From: Copromyces sp. CBS 386.78
Taxonomy: Eukaryota > Ascomycota > Sordariomycetes > Sordariales > Sordariaceae
DNA: 64,000 nt
Assembly (NCBI GenBank): GCA_030685235.1
Contig: MU839111.1
Span: 343,997 to 407,996 of the forward strand
Direction of reading: 5' to 3'
Shown: positions 38,301 to 51,171 of the stretch, one piece after another
Numbering within the stretch: the stretch's first letter is position 1
Layout of the letters: the number at the start of each line of letters is the position of its first letter
Made by a program: the position numbers and the translations under genes
The notes under the pieces: model-generated
Told to the model about the DNA's origin: nothing
What the model saw: only the letters and a program-made list of their open reading frames with translations
Databases searched by the model: none

Positions 38301-39099
38301 TAACGGATTTCCCTAAATACTAGACGGCGGCGCTTAGAGCTTTTATTAATTAGGTTTCAATAGTTTTTATCCGCTAAACCCCCTTCCCGCTAATTAAAAA
38401 AGAGGAGACCGAATCTCCTTCTCTAACTATTAAAAAGGAAGAGATTAAATTTCGTCTTCTAATTATTAAAAAAGAGAAAATTAAAAAGATTATAACGGAA
38501 CCCATTCTAAAGCTTTTATCCGCTTTAGAGCCCTTATCTACTCTAAAGCCCTTATCCGCTCCCAAATTCCCTCCTGCTATTATTAAACCTAAGATTAATT
38601 TTAAAATTAGCTATTATATAGTCCCCGCCTTTATTAAAGCGCTAATAGCCCGGAGGGCTAAGTTTAAGATTATTATTACCGGTATTACCGCTCTCTTTAT
38701 TAAAATTAAGAGCCCTGCGCTTTACGAGCCTTATATACGTATAGGTAGCCGCTGCGTTTTAATTGGCGTAAGTCGCCCCTAATATTACTATTTTTGTAAG
38801 CCCGATTATAAATTTAACCCTAATAATATTAAAGTATTTAATATAATTACGTTTAATTTTATTTATGAAAAGGAATAGTTATAGCCGTACGTTACGAACT
38901 ATATTAAAATTGAAAGGCTAGCAATTATAGCGGATTTTTAAAATTTAGATTTAATTAAGGAAATAATTAATAGTATTATAGAAGGCGATAGAAGGAAGTA
39001 TAAGGAAAGTTTATTTTCCGCGTTTTATAATTTTATTAACGAAATAATTAGTATTTATATTTTAAAAGATACCCGAAAGGCCGCGATCCTTATTAAGGC

Positions 39100-42000
39100 A
39101 ATTAACTTTACTAGAAATTTCGAGACCAATACGTTCGTATACGAAGAAATCCTCCGATAAATATATTTAGTAAAAGTCGACGAAGAGGATATAAAGAAGT
39201 TTTTTGATAAGGTAGACCGACCGTTAAAGATTAAGGAGGAGATTATTAAAATTTTAAATTATTCTGAAGGATAGAGGTATATTAATAAGGTCGCCGCTTT
39301 TCTACTTTTACTAGCGGAAGAAATCCTTCCTTATCGTTTATACAATTATAAGATTAAATTGTAATTAAGAAAGTAATTTCTTAGCGTACGGTTACGACGT
39401 ATATTATTTATAGAAGTTATTGTTATTAAAAAATAGATTGATAATAATTTAAGGAAGAAGTTTATCCGGTTATTATAGTTTATGGCCGCCTCCCCCCTCT
39501 TATTAATTAAAAAACCCGGAGGCGGAGTCTGTATTTACGTAGATTATTATAGTATTAATAATATTATAATAAAGATACGTTATTTGTTACTGCTAATTAA
39601 AGAGACCCTTAATATAATTTATAAGGCTAAAATCTTTACGAAATTCGATATTATTGTTATATTTAATAAGATCCGTATTAAAGAAGGATATAAATAGTTT
39701 ACCGTTTTTATTACCCGTTTTAGCTTTTACGAATTTATTATATATCCATTTAGTTTATAGGGCGCGTTAGGAACCTTTTAAAATTATATTAACGACGTTT
39801 TATATAATATTCTTAATATTTACGCTACCGCCTATTTTAATAATATTTTAATTTATTCTAATAATAAAGAAGAATATAAAGGATACGTTAAGGAGGTCTT
39901 ATAGAAAATAATTAAAGTAGGACTTTAAATCGATATTAATAAGTACGAATTCTATATATAGCGAATTAAATATTTAGGTTTTATTATTACCCTAGGTAGT
40001 TTTGAGATAGATTTAGAGAAGGTTTTTATAATTATAATATAGGAAGCTCCAAATTCTAGGAGGTTATTCTAGTGCTTCTTAGGATTCGCTAATTTCTATT
40101 ATTATTTTATTAAGTATTTTTCTATTATTATCGGTCTATTATACGAATTAATTAAGAAAATAATAGGATAGGAATAGGATAAATAATATTAGAAATCTTT
40201 CGAAATATTTAAAAAAGCTTTTAGTAGCGGACCTATTCTTTATATTTATAATTAGTCTAAATAGACTATTGTAGAAACGGATACTTCTAATTAGGTTTAT
40301 AGTAGTACGTTATTATAGTACGATAACAATAGTATTTTTCGCCCCGTCGCCTACTTTAGCTAATAGTATTCTTTAATTAAATATAATTATAATATTTATA
40401 ATAAAGAGTTGCTTATTATTATTAAGGTATTAGAAGAGTAGCGTTTTAAATTAGAAGGAATATAGTAATTATTTAAAGTTTTTACGGATTATAAAAATTT
40501 AAAGTCCTTTATTATTAATAAGTAATTTATTCTTTAATATATATAGTAGTCTTAATTTCTCTCCTAATTTAATTTTACGATTAAATACCGTCCGGGTTCG
40601 TTGTAAATACGCCCCGATACCTTAAGTAGGAAATTAAAGGACTTACTTAAGGACGAAGCCGACGAACGGCTACTAATTAAAAATAAAGTTTTATTCGATT
40701 ATAATATTTTTATTAACGGAATTTTCGTTTTAGAAAGTAGAAAGGAGGTTATTAATATTAGAATTAAATATATTTACGACTTAGAAGTAATAAATAATAA
40801 GTCTATTAACAATTTAATTATAGAGAATTATAAGAAGTCGGTATTTTTATAAGATTTGCTCGCTTACTTATTGGACCCTAGTCGCTATATATAGTTTAAG
40901 GAAGTAAAAGATTATTTTAAAAAAGTATTTTTCATTAAATATAGGGTAATATAAGGACGAATATACTTTCGAAGTACTATTATTATCGACCTTAACGATA
41001 TTAAACTTTAATTTTGAGAAACGCTATTCGCACCACAGCAAAACGCTATTCGCACCGCTATCAAAAATGAAAATACTAAGTTACTCCACGGAATCTGGTC
41101 TATATAGCTTAATAATAGTATTGGAATTTTTGTAATTTTTTACTCTATCTAATACCACTTTGGCCAATATGCCTGGGCTATCCTACGAAGCTAAAAACAC
41201 TAGGTGCTTAAAAATGAAACTTTTAATTTACAAAATTAGGGACGTGTTTTTAAAGGTACTAAACAACATTAGTTAAGGGCCGCACCTGAATCATAAAATG
41301 TAGAAAAATTCAAAGAATTCTATATACTTACTTATATCTTTATAGCTTGAAACCTGGCCAAGCTATACTTTATTTTATTTTGGATAGCGGTGTATAAAGC
41401 GTTTAGTGGCGGTGCGAATAGCGTTTCTCTTAATTTTAATTCTTCCGCCGTATATACAATTCGCTATCTACTAATTACTTAGGTTGTAAAAAAACCTATT
41501 TATTACTCTCTCAATTTTTCTTCTAACTAGGGATATTTAATATTATTAGGGCCTATTATAAGGCTTGCTTACCGTATACTAAATTTAAACCGTTACGATA
41601 CTCCCTTTACGGATTCTTGAAACTGCTAGTAGTGCCCTTCGTATTATAGAAGGATATTTCCGTAGATTATATTACTCTTTTAACGCCCTACGTACGTTAA
41701 GGATAGGAATATAAATATATAGCCGTTATCGTTAATTATTTAATAAAAATACAATACTTTATTCCTATAATTAATTTTATAGCCGAAGAATTAGTAGACT
41801 AATTTATTAAGAAAATTTATAGTATTTATAGCTTACCGGACTCTATTATATTAAATTACGGTTCTTAATTCGTTTTATAATTTTAAAGAATTTTATTTTC
41901 CCGCTTAGAAATAGTTTTTAAGCCCTCCTCCGCATTCTACCTAACTACTAACAGTTAAACAGAATATATTAATACGGAAATAGAAAAGTATTTTCGTTTT

Positions 42001-43000
42001 TATATTAATTGGGCGTAGGACGATTAAGTAAATTAACTTCCAATCGCAGAATTTACTAATAATAACCTAATTTCTAAGATAACGGGAGTATTTCCCTTTT
42101 TTACTAACTACGGTTTCTACCTTCGTATAGGCATTAAACTAGCGAAATTATACCCGCTTAATTTATTAGTTTAATAGTAAATAGAATATTTTAAAATTAA
42201 CGAGGTAATTAATTACTTTAAAAAAGTATTAGAGTACATTACAGACTAGGTAAAGTAAATTTAATAATAATACGAGGCTAATATTAATATTCGAAGGATA
42301 GATATTCCGAAATATAGAGCGGGAGATAAGGTTTTATTTAATACGGAGAATTTTAATACCGGCTACCTATATATAAAATTTACCCCCCTTTATAAAGGCC
42401 CGTTCGAAATTATTAAGGCGGATAATTATAAAATTATATTTAAACTCCCTATTAATATAAAATATAGTTTAACGTTCTACGTTAATAAAGTTAAATTATA
42501 AGCCGAAGTAAGTATTTTAAAATAATTCAAAATATAGGAAAGGAACGTTTGTACTAATTATAGCCGGAATATACGGAAAATTAATAATGAAGAAGATTCG
42601 GTAGAATGGAATTTTATTAAAATCGACGGCTATTATAAAATAATTAACGGTTATTAGGAGTATTTCATCGTTTAAGTACTACTTTATTAACTTTTATAGC
42701 AGCCGCGTACTAATGTAGCTATATCCCTTAAGGCAATATAATAATTCTACGAAATATACCCGGAAGTTCTAATACTACTAGATTAATTAATAGTAGAGCG
42801 GAAGCGGAAGAAGACTCTAGAAGCGGAGGAAATATTAGAGCCGGCTATAGAAGTAGAAGCTTTGCAAATAAAGTACGAGAAGAAGTCGCCGCGATTAATA
42901 GCTATAGAAGTTTTTTACGGTTAGACTAAACGTTTAATAGAGTTATCTATTATTTTATATAACTTTAGTCAACTATATGGCTTCTTTTAGTCCGAGGAAG
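39100..43000 (+). pseudogene. LTR-RT2 pol ghost: RT, RNase H, integrase, chromodomain-like end
   Basis: RT is recognisable by SPLLLIKKPGGGVCIYVDY at about 39,488-39,544, by FTKFD, and by the catalytic box at about 39,833, which now reads YFNNILIYSNN (both Asp to Asn). RNase H-like frames follow to about 40,950, where element B interrupts. Integrase-like frames lie at 41,440-42,230. The C-terminal part has GPFEIIKADNYKI and then QPRTNVAISLKAI (about 42,710-42,740), which resembles the end of a retroelement chromodomain. RIP stops occur throughout. Confidence 0.85.
41016..41429. mobile_element. Short MULE-type non-autonomous element B (414 bp, CGCTATT subtype)
   Basis: Starts GAGAAACGCTATTCGCACC, ends with the inverse (..gcgaatagcgtttctc), with a perfect 8-bp TSD ttaatttt (41,008-41,015 and 41,430-41,437). 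It shares the internal motif ggaatttttgtaatttt with element A, but its termini match the CGCTATT subtype of long copy G. Inserted in the LTR-RT2 pol ghost. Confidence 0.93.
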
Positions 43001-43233
43001 TATTATAGGGTTAGTTTGTATTATATGTGCTGGTAATAGTAGTTTTCTAAAACTCCTATTACTATTATCGGTTAATTAGCTATACCTCCCGCCATAGACT
43101 TACTAGGGGTTTATAGCTCGAATCCTATAAAGGCCTATCTCCTGATCGCACCTTTGTATTCTTCCCTTTCTTCCCTCGTGTAATTACGTATATCAATCAT
43201 CTATACCCAACCTCTCGCCCTCTTCCCGTGATA
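43001..43233 (+). repeat. LTR-RT2 3' LTR (233 bp)
   Basis: Starts tattatagg (RIP form of the 5' copy's tgtcatagg) and ends cccgtgata. Collinear with 35,669-35,901. Confidence 0.95.
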
Positions 43234-43238
43234 GATAT

Positions 43239-45632
43239 TTTGCGCTATATTTCTATTATTATAATTATAAAACGAGCGGTTCGTTAATGGTTTAAACGTT
43301 TTTATAATTAGATTGTTTACCGTTTAAAAATTTCTACGATTAGTAAAATTCTAATAAGCCCCGGGTAAATTATTATATTTAATATTATCCTTTATAGCGT
43401 AATCCTCCTTCTTCTATTACGGATAGTCCTAGTACTTTACCAGGTAGTTAGAAGAATCCGTACTGTTATTATAAATTATTAAATCTAAGTCCGCCGCCTC
43501 TATATCCTAGCAAATCCTATTAACCTTAATAATATTAAAGAACTATCCGCTACCGCTTTCAATTAATTAGTAGAGAAGTATAACCTTTAAATTATTTATA
43601 TTACGAAGGCTAATATAAATAAGGATATTAAATATATATTAGAAGAAGATAAATTGGTAAAAAAGTACAGTATTTTAGACCTATCCGTTCTTAATAATAA
43701 GTTTACCTTAGAAATAATTAAAGAAATTTTAATAGGTAAAGCATAAAAGTATAAGAAATTCTTCGGCAATAATTTCTATTGTTAGATCGATAATTTGGTA
43801 AATAAAGGTAATATAACTATTTTAAAGGCCGTTAAGGTTTTTAATTCCATTAAAATTAATAGTATAAATAACGATTTTCCCTAGTATAAGGAGGTTATTA
43901 ATTAATACTTCGTTACTAATAGTATTACTTTACATAAGGTTACTTTAGAAGATATTACGAAATTTTACGAAAAAGTTAATAAATTACTTAAAATGGACGT
44001 ATAAATTTAAATTAAATTACTTCGATAATACTAATATTATATAAATATTTTCCGTTAAAAGGGAGCCAAAACCCTTCCCCCTTACCGTTTTTATAATTTT
44101 AAAATCGAATTCCGCTTAGGAATTATACCCCCAACCGTTCGCAAACGCCCTTTCAACCCTAACGAATTTAGCGTCGTTAAAAAATAGATTAATAATATAT
44201 TATAGAAGAAATTTATCCGGTTATTATAATTGGAAATATCCGCCCTAGTTTTTCTAATAAAGAAATTAAGTAGAGGAGTTTGTATTTGCGTAAATTATTA
44301 TAATATTAATAATATTACCCTTAAATTATAGTATTTACTACCGTTAATTAAAGAAACTTTCGACGCAATTTATTGTACTAAAATTTTTACTAAGTTCGAT
44401 ATTATCGCCGCTTTTAACTGTATTTATATTAAAGAGGGGTACGAGTGGCTTCTAGTTTTTATAATACGGTTTAATTTATTTACATTATTAATAGTTCTAT
44501 TTAATTTATAAAATGCCCCTAGGGCTTTTTAAAATTATATTAATAATATCCTTTATAATATTCTCGACGTTTATACGATTACTTATTTCGACGACGTTTT
44601 AATTTATTCCGATAATGTTAAGGATTACGAGCGGTACGTTAACGACGTTTTCGACCGCCTAGTTAAAGTAGGCCTTAGCATTAATATCAATAAATACGAA
44701 TTTTATACGATACGGACAAAATATTTAAGTTTTATTATTATACTAGGAGGTATTAAAATAGATTTAAAGAAGGTTAAAATTATTACCGATTAAATAATTC
44801 TTTAATTTAAGAAATCCTTATAATCTTTTTTAAATTTCGCAAATTTCTACTGCCGTTTTATTAAAGATTTCTTAATAATAGTAGGACCGTTATACGAATT
44901 TATAAAGAAGGATGTTGTATAATTGTAGTCCGCTACGTATAATTCTGCTTTTGAAGTTTTAAAACGAACTTTTATTAACGGACCTGTATTAAAAATCTGT
45001 AATTAATTTAAAAAAATAGTAATTAAAATAAATGCTTTTAATTAGGTTGTAGGAGGTACCCTATTTTAATACGGGGATAATAGCGTCCTTTACCCCATTA
45101 CTTACTTTTTGTTAAAATATTCGTTTTAAGAATATAATTATAATAAATACGATAAAGAGTTATTCGCTATTATTAAAATATTTGAAAAGTAGAGGCTAAA
45201 GTTCGAAGGTACTTAATAACCCTTCGATATCCTAACCGACTATAAGAATTTTTAGACTTTTATAATTAATAAGTAATTTATATAGTATTATATAAAGTAG
45301 TCCTAATTCTTATTATAATTTAATTTTTTGATTAAATATACTTTAGGATTGTAAAACCTTCGTCCTAATATTTTGAGCTGTAAATTTAACGATTGCCCCG
45401 CTAATATTAATAATAATCGTTTAGTAGTCCGCTAGTAGGTATTTTTAAATCCCGTATAATTCGAAAATAGTTATTTCGACCCTTTAAATTTTACCCTTTA
45501 CTTAATAAACGACTATAACGATAAATCTATTAATAATATTATTTTAAATAGTTATAAAACTTTAATTTTCCTTTAAAAAATCGTTTTTTATTTATTGGAC
45601 CCCATTTATAGGTAATAGACCCCTAATATTAA
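43239..45632 (+). pseudogene. LTR-RT1 pol ghost, first part: RT and RNase H
   Basis: Continues the protease region after LTR-RT2. RT carries GVCICVNYYNINNITLK at about 44,277-44,330, IFTKFDIIAAFN near 44,385-44,420, and an intact catalytic box YFDDVLIYSDN at about 44,585-44,617. RNase H-like frames run to about 45,600. The frame is then cut by MULE copy C at 45,632. Stops and transitions are typical of RIP. Confidence 0.85.
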
Positions 45633-48600
45633 GAGAAAGTCTTTTCGCACCGCCATTAAAGTCTATTCGTACCGCCGCCCCACCGTCGCCCCGCCGTCGC
45701 CCCGCTCTTCCCGCGCGCTAATACACCCCAAAATTTTTGAGCCAATTAAATTGCTCGCATCTAGATTAGGGTCTATAATTCCTATTCTTAGCGTTAGTAA
45801 ACCGTACCGCGCCCGCTAAGCCCCTAAATTATAGTTTATTATACCTAGATTTCGTATTATACTAACCAATCCAATAATCTATCGTTATACTTAGCGATTT
45901 ATATCGTCATATCGTATTATCGCTTCCTCTATTACTATTACTATTACTACCCTCCTATAATCAATTAAACTACCATCGCGCATTATAAAATACCGCCCAA
46001 GTAAATAAAGCGCTAATATTTATTAATAATAAAAAATAATCTATTATTTTTTCTATATATTTCTTTAATTAATTATAACGTAAATAGCCGATATAGCGAC
46101 CTAACCGACGGACGTACGTAACTATAGTAGCGTATACCCTAATTAATAAGTAATCGACCTTAATTTTATTAACCTTAAATTAAAACCTTCAATAGGTAAT
46201 ACCCTAATCGAACCTAGCGAATCCTATACCCCTAACGAGTCCTATACCCCTAGCGAACTCTCTAGCGAACTCCTTAGCGAACTTACTTTAGTGCAACCGA
46301 TAGAAATTAATAATAGCCAACTTAGCGATAACGACTAGTTTAATAATAACGACGACGACGATAACGAATTATATGAAACTACTTCTCACTACTACGAATA
46401 TAGTAATTACGTAATTTTTAATACTTAATATAAAAAATTCGGTAAATTAATTATAATTATTAAAAATTAATTAAGAGAACTTAATTATAATATTATAAAA
46501 GGTCGTTCTAATAATTATATTAATAATTTCGGTTATATATAATTCTATATTACTTATTCTACTAACCCTATTCGCAAAGCCGTTAACCGCTTTCGAAAAA
46601 CTTTAATAGCCAAATAGGAATATTCTTAGTAGGGGTATAATAAAGTATTAAAGTATAATAATAAACAGTAAACTTTCAATCTTCAATAAAGCTATAAATT
46701 TTATAGCTATTTACTTAATAAAAAATTATTAATCTATTTAATATTCAAACTTTAATATAAGGCCTTTATTACTACCTATATCGACCGCCCTAATATAATT
46801 AACTGTAAAATTATAACCGAACTAGAAAAGAAATTTCTAAAATTTAAAGGATAATTTACAAACTATTAACTTATTAACTTTCATTATAAATTTAAAAAGG
46901 AGGTATAAGCTAATTATACCCCCTTCTAACTTACTATAAAATTCCTTATTAAAAAGGGGATCTACTTTATAATTAACTAGTAAAATATTAACGAAATTAA
47001 ATCAACCGCCCTCTTTTAAAGTAATCTATAAGGAGAATATATATAGAAGGAAAATCCTTAGGTCTAAATATACGATAATACGTATAAAACTAATAATAAA
47101 GGCTTAACCTTCTTCTAAATTATCAGTATAATTAGTATTAGCCATACCTTTAACTACAATTTCAGGCTAATTAATAACGAACGATAGGAAAGTTTTAATT
47201 AGCTTATAAATTAAGTTAACGTTCGTTATAAAACTATCGCCGCTAATAAATTATAAATTACCATTATAGATTACAATATAATAATAAAATTAACGGTCAA
47301 GTACGTTTACCCCTATACGGAATTATAATTCTATATATTTTACGTTAATAAAAATATAATATTAAATATTAAATGTAAATAGAATAAGAAGGTTGCTACT
47401 TAGGTTAGCCGTATTTACTCTATTATAATCGCTATGTAAATATAATAAAAAATATTAATATTAATATAATAAGTATTGCGGTCAGCCAAATCAACTTAGT
47501 TAATATAGCTACCTAATAATATTACGACTTTAAATAAATTTAATAAGGAGGATCGGGAGGTAGTTAATAGTTTTAACTACCTAATAAATAGTACAAATTA
47601 ATTGGGAACTCTCTTTAATACTATAGAATACTTACGATCTAAGCTTTATACTCTCTAGAAGTACGTATACTACGTATATACAAATAACGATTTTAATACC
47701 GTATAAGAGAGGCTTTATAACTATTTTTTATAATAAGAGGCAATTATTATATATTTAAAAAATACGTATATAATTATAAAGTAAGAGTAGGCTACTTATT
47801 ATATTAACGAACGTTTAAACTTCGGCTATCGTACTATATTACTAATCGAATTAACGAACTGTATTTTAAAGAATTATATTATTTCCAGTAAATTTATATT
47901 ACCTCCTATATAATTTATAATAAATTGATTATCCCTCCTTTATATAAGTAGTAGTACTGTCGTCGCCGCTATTATATAGAATTTTAAATTAATCGAAAGT
48001 ATAAAAAAGAATATTAAAAACGAAACCGAGAAATAAATTATACGTATTAAAATCGAATATTTTGCTTAACTATAATTAAAAGAGGCTTATAGAAAAATCT
48101 ATTAAAAGGCTCTTAATAAAGTAGTATATTAACGTCGTATTATATTTAGTACTTTCTTAACGGAAATTAGATTAGATTTAGAAGAATTCGAATTATATAT
48201 AGGCAAATTTATTATATAATTTGGTTTACCTTATTCGTATACAATCTTCGAATCGCTCTTCGACCGATTTTAAATATTTATATTTAATAAATTCGACTAT
48301 TACCCCTTCTAATAATTTATTAAATCGTTAAATAACGAAGATTAATATTTTAAATATTAAGACTTTAATAAAGTAATTAAATTTAAAAGTCGATTTCGTT
48401 ATAATATCCCCTTCGCGCTAAAACTTTATATTCTCTAGTTAATTGCGCTAATTAATATTTAAGCCCCCCCTCCTTCAATTATATTAATATAATTATTACG
48501 ACTTCGAAGAAGGCTTCGCTTATAGCCTAGCCGTGGCCGCTAGCCTAAGGCAGGCCGAAACCCTACTACTTCAATACGAGTAGCGCTATTTATTTAGCGA

Positions 48601-49311
48601 AATATATTTATATAAGAGGGCGTAGACTTTAAGTAAACTAATAAAGCTGATTAGTGTAGTCTAATTAATATATAGACGAGGGGACGAGGCCGCCCTCGTA
48701 ATAGTATAAGAGGAGGAGATATAAAGAGAGGTAGTAGATTTATACAGGGACGAGGAGGTACTTTTATTAGTACTGCTCTTACTAGTACGTAGAATATACA
48801 GTATAATATATATATAGCTAGTATATAAGGCTAGTAAGGGAGATTCTGGCACTTTAGAATATTCGCTAGGATTCGTTGGTAGTTAGAGTATTCAATTATA
48901 CGATAAATATTAAATAGATTATTATTGTATGGATTAATGTAGATTGAATGCGATTGATTAATTATTTAATTGATTAATTGTTTAATTAAGCGATGTGCGA
49001 CCGTGCGATATACGACCGTACGATGTGCGACTGTACTACTAAGTACGTTGTAAAGTGCGTTATAAAGTGGCCAATCTGGGTGTATATCTGGGTGCGGGTA
49101 CGTGATATTTCGTAAAAGAATGTAATGCCTAGATTTCTAGTGTGAAATTTATAAAAGAATACCGTTACTAAATTGAGTATAGACCTTGATTTGGATGCGA
49201 GCGATTTGATTGGCTCAAAAGTTTTGGGGTGTATTAGCGCGCGGGAAGGGCGGGGCGATGGTGGGGCGGCGGTGCGAATAGACTTTAATAGCGGTGCGAA
49301 AAGACGTTCTT
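45633..49311 (+). mobile_element. Long MULE transposon copy C (3,679 bp)
   Basis: Perfect 8-bp TSD aatattaa (45,625-45,632 and 49,312-49,319). TIRs are 45,633-45,776 (144 bp) and 49,179-49,311 (133 bp). The left TIR is 11 bp longer because of an extra ccgtcgccccg unit; the last base of the right TIR is RIP-changed. Termini are GAGAAAGTCTTTTCGCAC, with a second inner copy (gtctattcg.accgcc) and a GC-rich ccgccccaccgtcg zone. A tandem cgaccgtgcgat/cgaccgtacgat motif lies at about 48,998-49,030. The body carries a MULE transposase ghost on the plus strand. Inserted between RNase H and integrase of LTR-RT1. Confidence 0.95.
46185..48880 (+). pseudogene. MULE transposase ghost in copy C
   Basis: Starts with an acidic Ser/Glu/Pro/Thr region (SESYTPNESYTPSE, later DDDDNE) at about 46,210-46,360. 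The transposase core is recognisable by YDNTYKTNN at 47,071-47,097 (first Asp of the DDE core), HTFNYNFRLINNER at about 47,150-47,195, TIIDYN at about 47,260-47,277 (second Asp) and FYVNKNIILNIK near 47,340-47,380. These follow the order and spacing of fungal MULE transposases such as Hop. The C-terminal part (about 48,500-48,880) is charged and may be a coil or a second exon. Many TAA/TAG stops from RIP. The other long copies carry the same ghost in minus orientation. Confidence 0.85.
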
Positions 49312-49319
49312 AATATTAA

Positions 49320-51171
49320 AAAGGTATTCTATAAAGTATTTGCGGAATATTAGGTAGTTAATAATAGAATTATTAAGTAGCGTAATAGAATTATTATTAA
49401 CTTGTATAATAAAGAGTTTTAATTTATTTTAATTAGTTGTTAATATAATTCTCTTAACGCGGAATATTTTAGCCGCAATGTAATTTACAATTTTCTTTAA
49501 TACGATTTCTATTAGGAAGGGATGGTTTATAATGTTAGAATTTTTTATAAAAGTTATTTCCCTTACGCTAAAACAAAGTTTTTAAAATAAAGATCCGTTA
49601 ATTTATTTAAATTTTTTAAAATTTTATTCGTACTATAGAAAAATATTTCTATTAATTACGTTATTCTACTATTTTTAAACGTTTATTTCGGTTAAATTTT
49701 TAAATATATTACCGTCGTTGTTAATCGATTAATTAAAATACGTTATTATATCCTAATAATAATTTTAGAAGTTAAAGAATTAATTAATCGTTTTATTGAC
49801 CGGGTATATTACCTTTATAATTTATTAAATATAATCCTTTTTAATTGTAGTATATAATTCGTTTTACGTTTTTAAAGTATTGTATATAAGTAGTTTACTG
49901 TTATTCGTAAATTTACTTCCGCTTTCTACCCCTAAATTAATATTTAGATAGAACGTATTAATATAAAGATAGAATAGTTTCTTCGTCTTTATATTAATTA
50001 GGTATAGATTGACTAGGCTAAATAGTTTCCTTTTGTTAAATTTGTAAGTAATAACGTGATATTATCGTTAATTGGCGTTTTACCCTTCTTTACCAATTAT
50101 AGTTTTTACCCTTGAATAGGTATAGAATTTTGTACCCCGCTATATTTAAATTTATTACCCGTTTAGTTAAAAGAGTATTATAAGGTTAATAAATTAGTTA
50201 ATTATTTTTAAATAATTTAGGATTTCGCTTTATAATAGATAAAACGGACTTAAATACGTTACGAAGATAATGTTAATTATTACCGAATCGACTCCTCTAA
50301 ATATAAGGAGGGGGATTTAATATTATTTAATACGATTAATTTCGTTAACGGTCGCCTAATATTAAAGTTTTACTTCCGTTAAGAAGGACCGTTTAAGGTT
50401 ATACGAATAGAGTTTTATATAGTATACTTCGCCCTACCTTCGAATATAAAATATACTTTTATTTTTTACGTTTTAATAGTTTAATTTTAGATCGGTAAAG
50501 GCTTATTTAGCTAAAATACTTTAACGGACGTAAAGGCGAATAACGGTAAAGTTATAATTTATATAAATAATTACGAGGAATGTATTGAATAAGATTTCGA
50601 AAAGTTTATTAATTATATTTAGTTAGGTAATAATATCTATTAGTATTACTACGTACAATAGAAAAGCGATTACTAACCGACCTAAGAATTTAAAGCTAAC
50701 GTTATTAATTACGAGGAAATAATTCTACGCTTTTATAAAGAGAATTCTAATAAGCTAATATTTCCCGAAGTATAGTAATAGTCCGAGTATATTACTAGTA
50801 TTACCCCGGCACTTAATTCCGACCCCGAATCCGAAGCCCCCGAAGCTGCTCCTAAGCCCCTTAGATAACGCTCCGCCCGCCTAATATAATAGGAAATTAC
50901 GGTTATAATCGATTTATCTATTCTGCTCTTCGATAGCGTTACGACTATTCGTATATTAATTAAATTAATAGATAAAAGGGCGGAAAAATCTTTAGCTTTA
51001 CTATATGGGAAGATACTACGAAGGTTACTAAATATTTAGGTAGGCAAGATATTACCTATAGAGGTTACTAACTACGATAAAATATTAGAGGAAATAGATT
51101 TGAACGATTAAATTATTATTTTATATATATATTTATTTAAAGTTATTAGAACTTCTTTTGAGGGGGGATAG
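49320..51171 (+). pseudogene. LTR-RT1 pol ghost, last part: integrase and chromodomain
   Basis: Integrase core and tail at about 49,740-50,140: IQFVLRF, FTSAFYPQ-like, QIERIN and FFTNYSFYP, in the order of the Ty3/gypsy integrase. GPFKVIR follows near 50,385. A chromodomain remnant at about 50,648-50,739 reads YYVQ-stop-KSDY-stop-PT-stop-EFKANVINYEE; two of the three stops lie at aromatic-cage or Trp positions (TGG to TAG/TAA). This places the element in the chromovirus lineage, which targets heterochromatin. Confidence 0.85.

Larger units (their letters stand above)
35669..43233 (+). mobile_element. Ty3/gypsy chromovirus relic LTR-RT2 (nested in LTR-RT1)
   Basis: Flanked by a perfect 5-bp TSD, gatat at 35,664-35,668 and 43,234-43,238, with 233-bp LTRs. 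After removing short element B and its TSD it is 7,143 bp. Ghost order is gag/zinc knuckle, protease, RT, RNase H, integrase, chromodomain. The first bases of its LTR (tgtcatagggttagcctgtg) resemble those of LTR-RT1, so the two families are related. It inserted between protease and RT of LTR-RT1 and was later hit by element B. Confidence 0.95.

Noticed and set aside
45980..47500. hAT superfamily, first suspected from the 8-bp duplications
   Set aside because: The long GC-rich TIRs beginning GAGA and the YDNTYKTNN / TIIDYN / FYVNKN order in the ghost protein fit a MULE transposase; no hAT dimerisation motif was seen.
48661..48852. 63-codon minus-strand frame in MULE copy C and a similar 73-codon plus-strand frame in copy F (56,569-56,790)
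   Set aside because: They are homologous because the two copies are homologous and inverted. In both, the frame is antisense to the transposase gene, whose own strand reads a charged coil-like peptide there.
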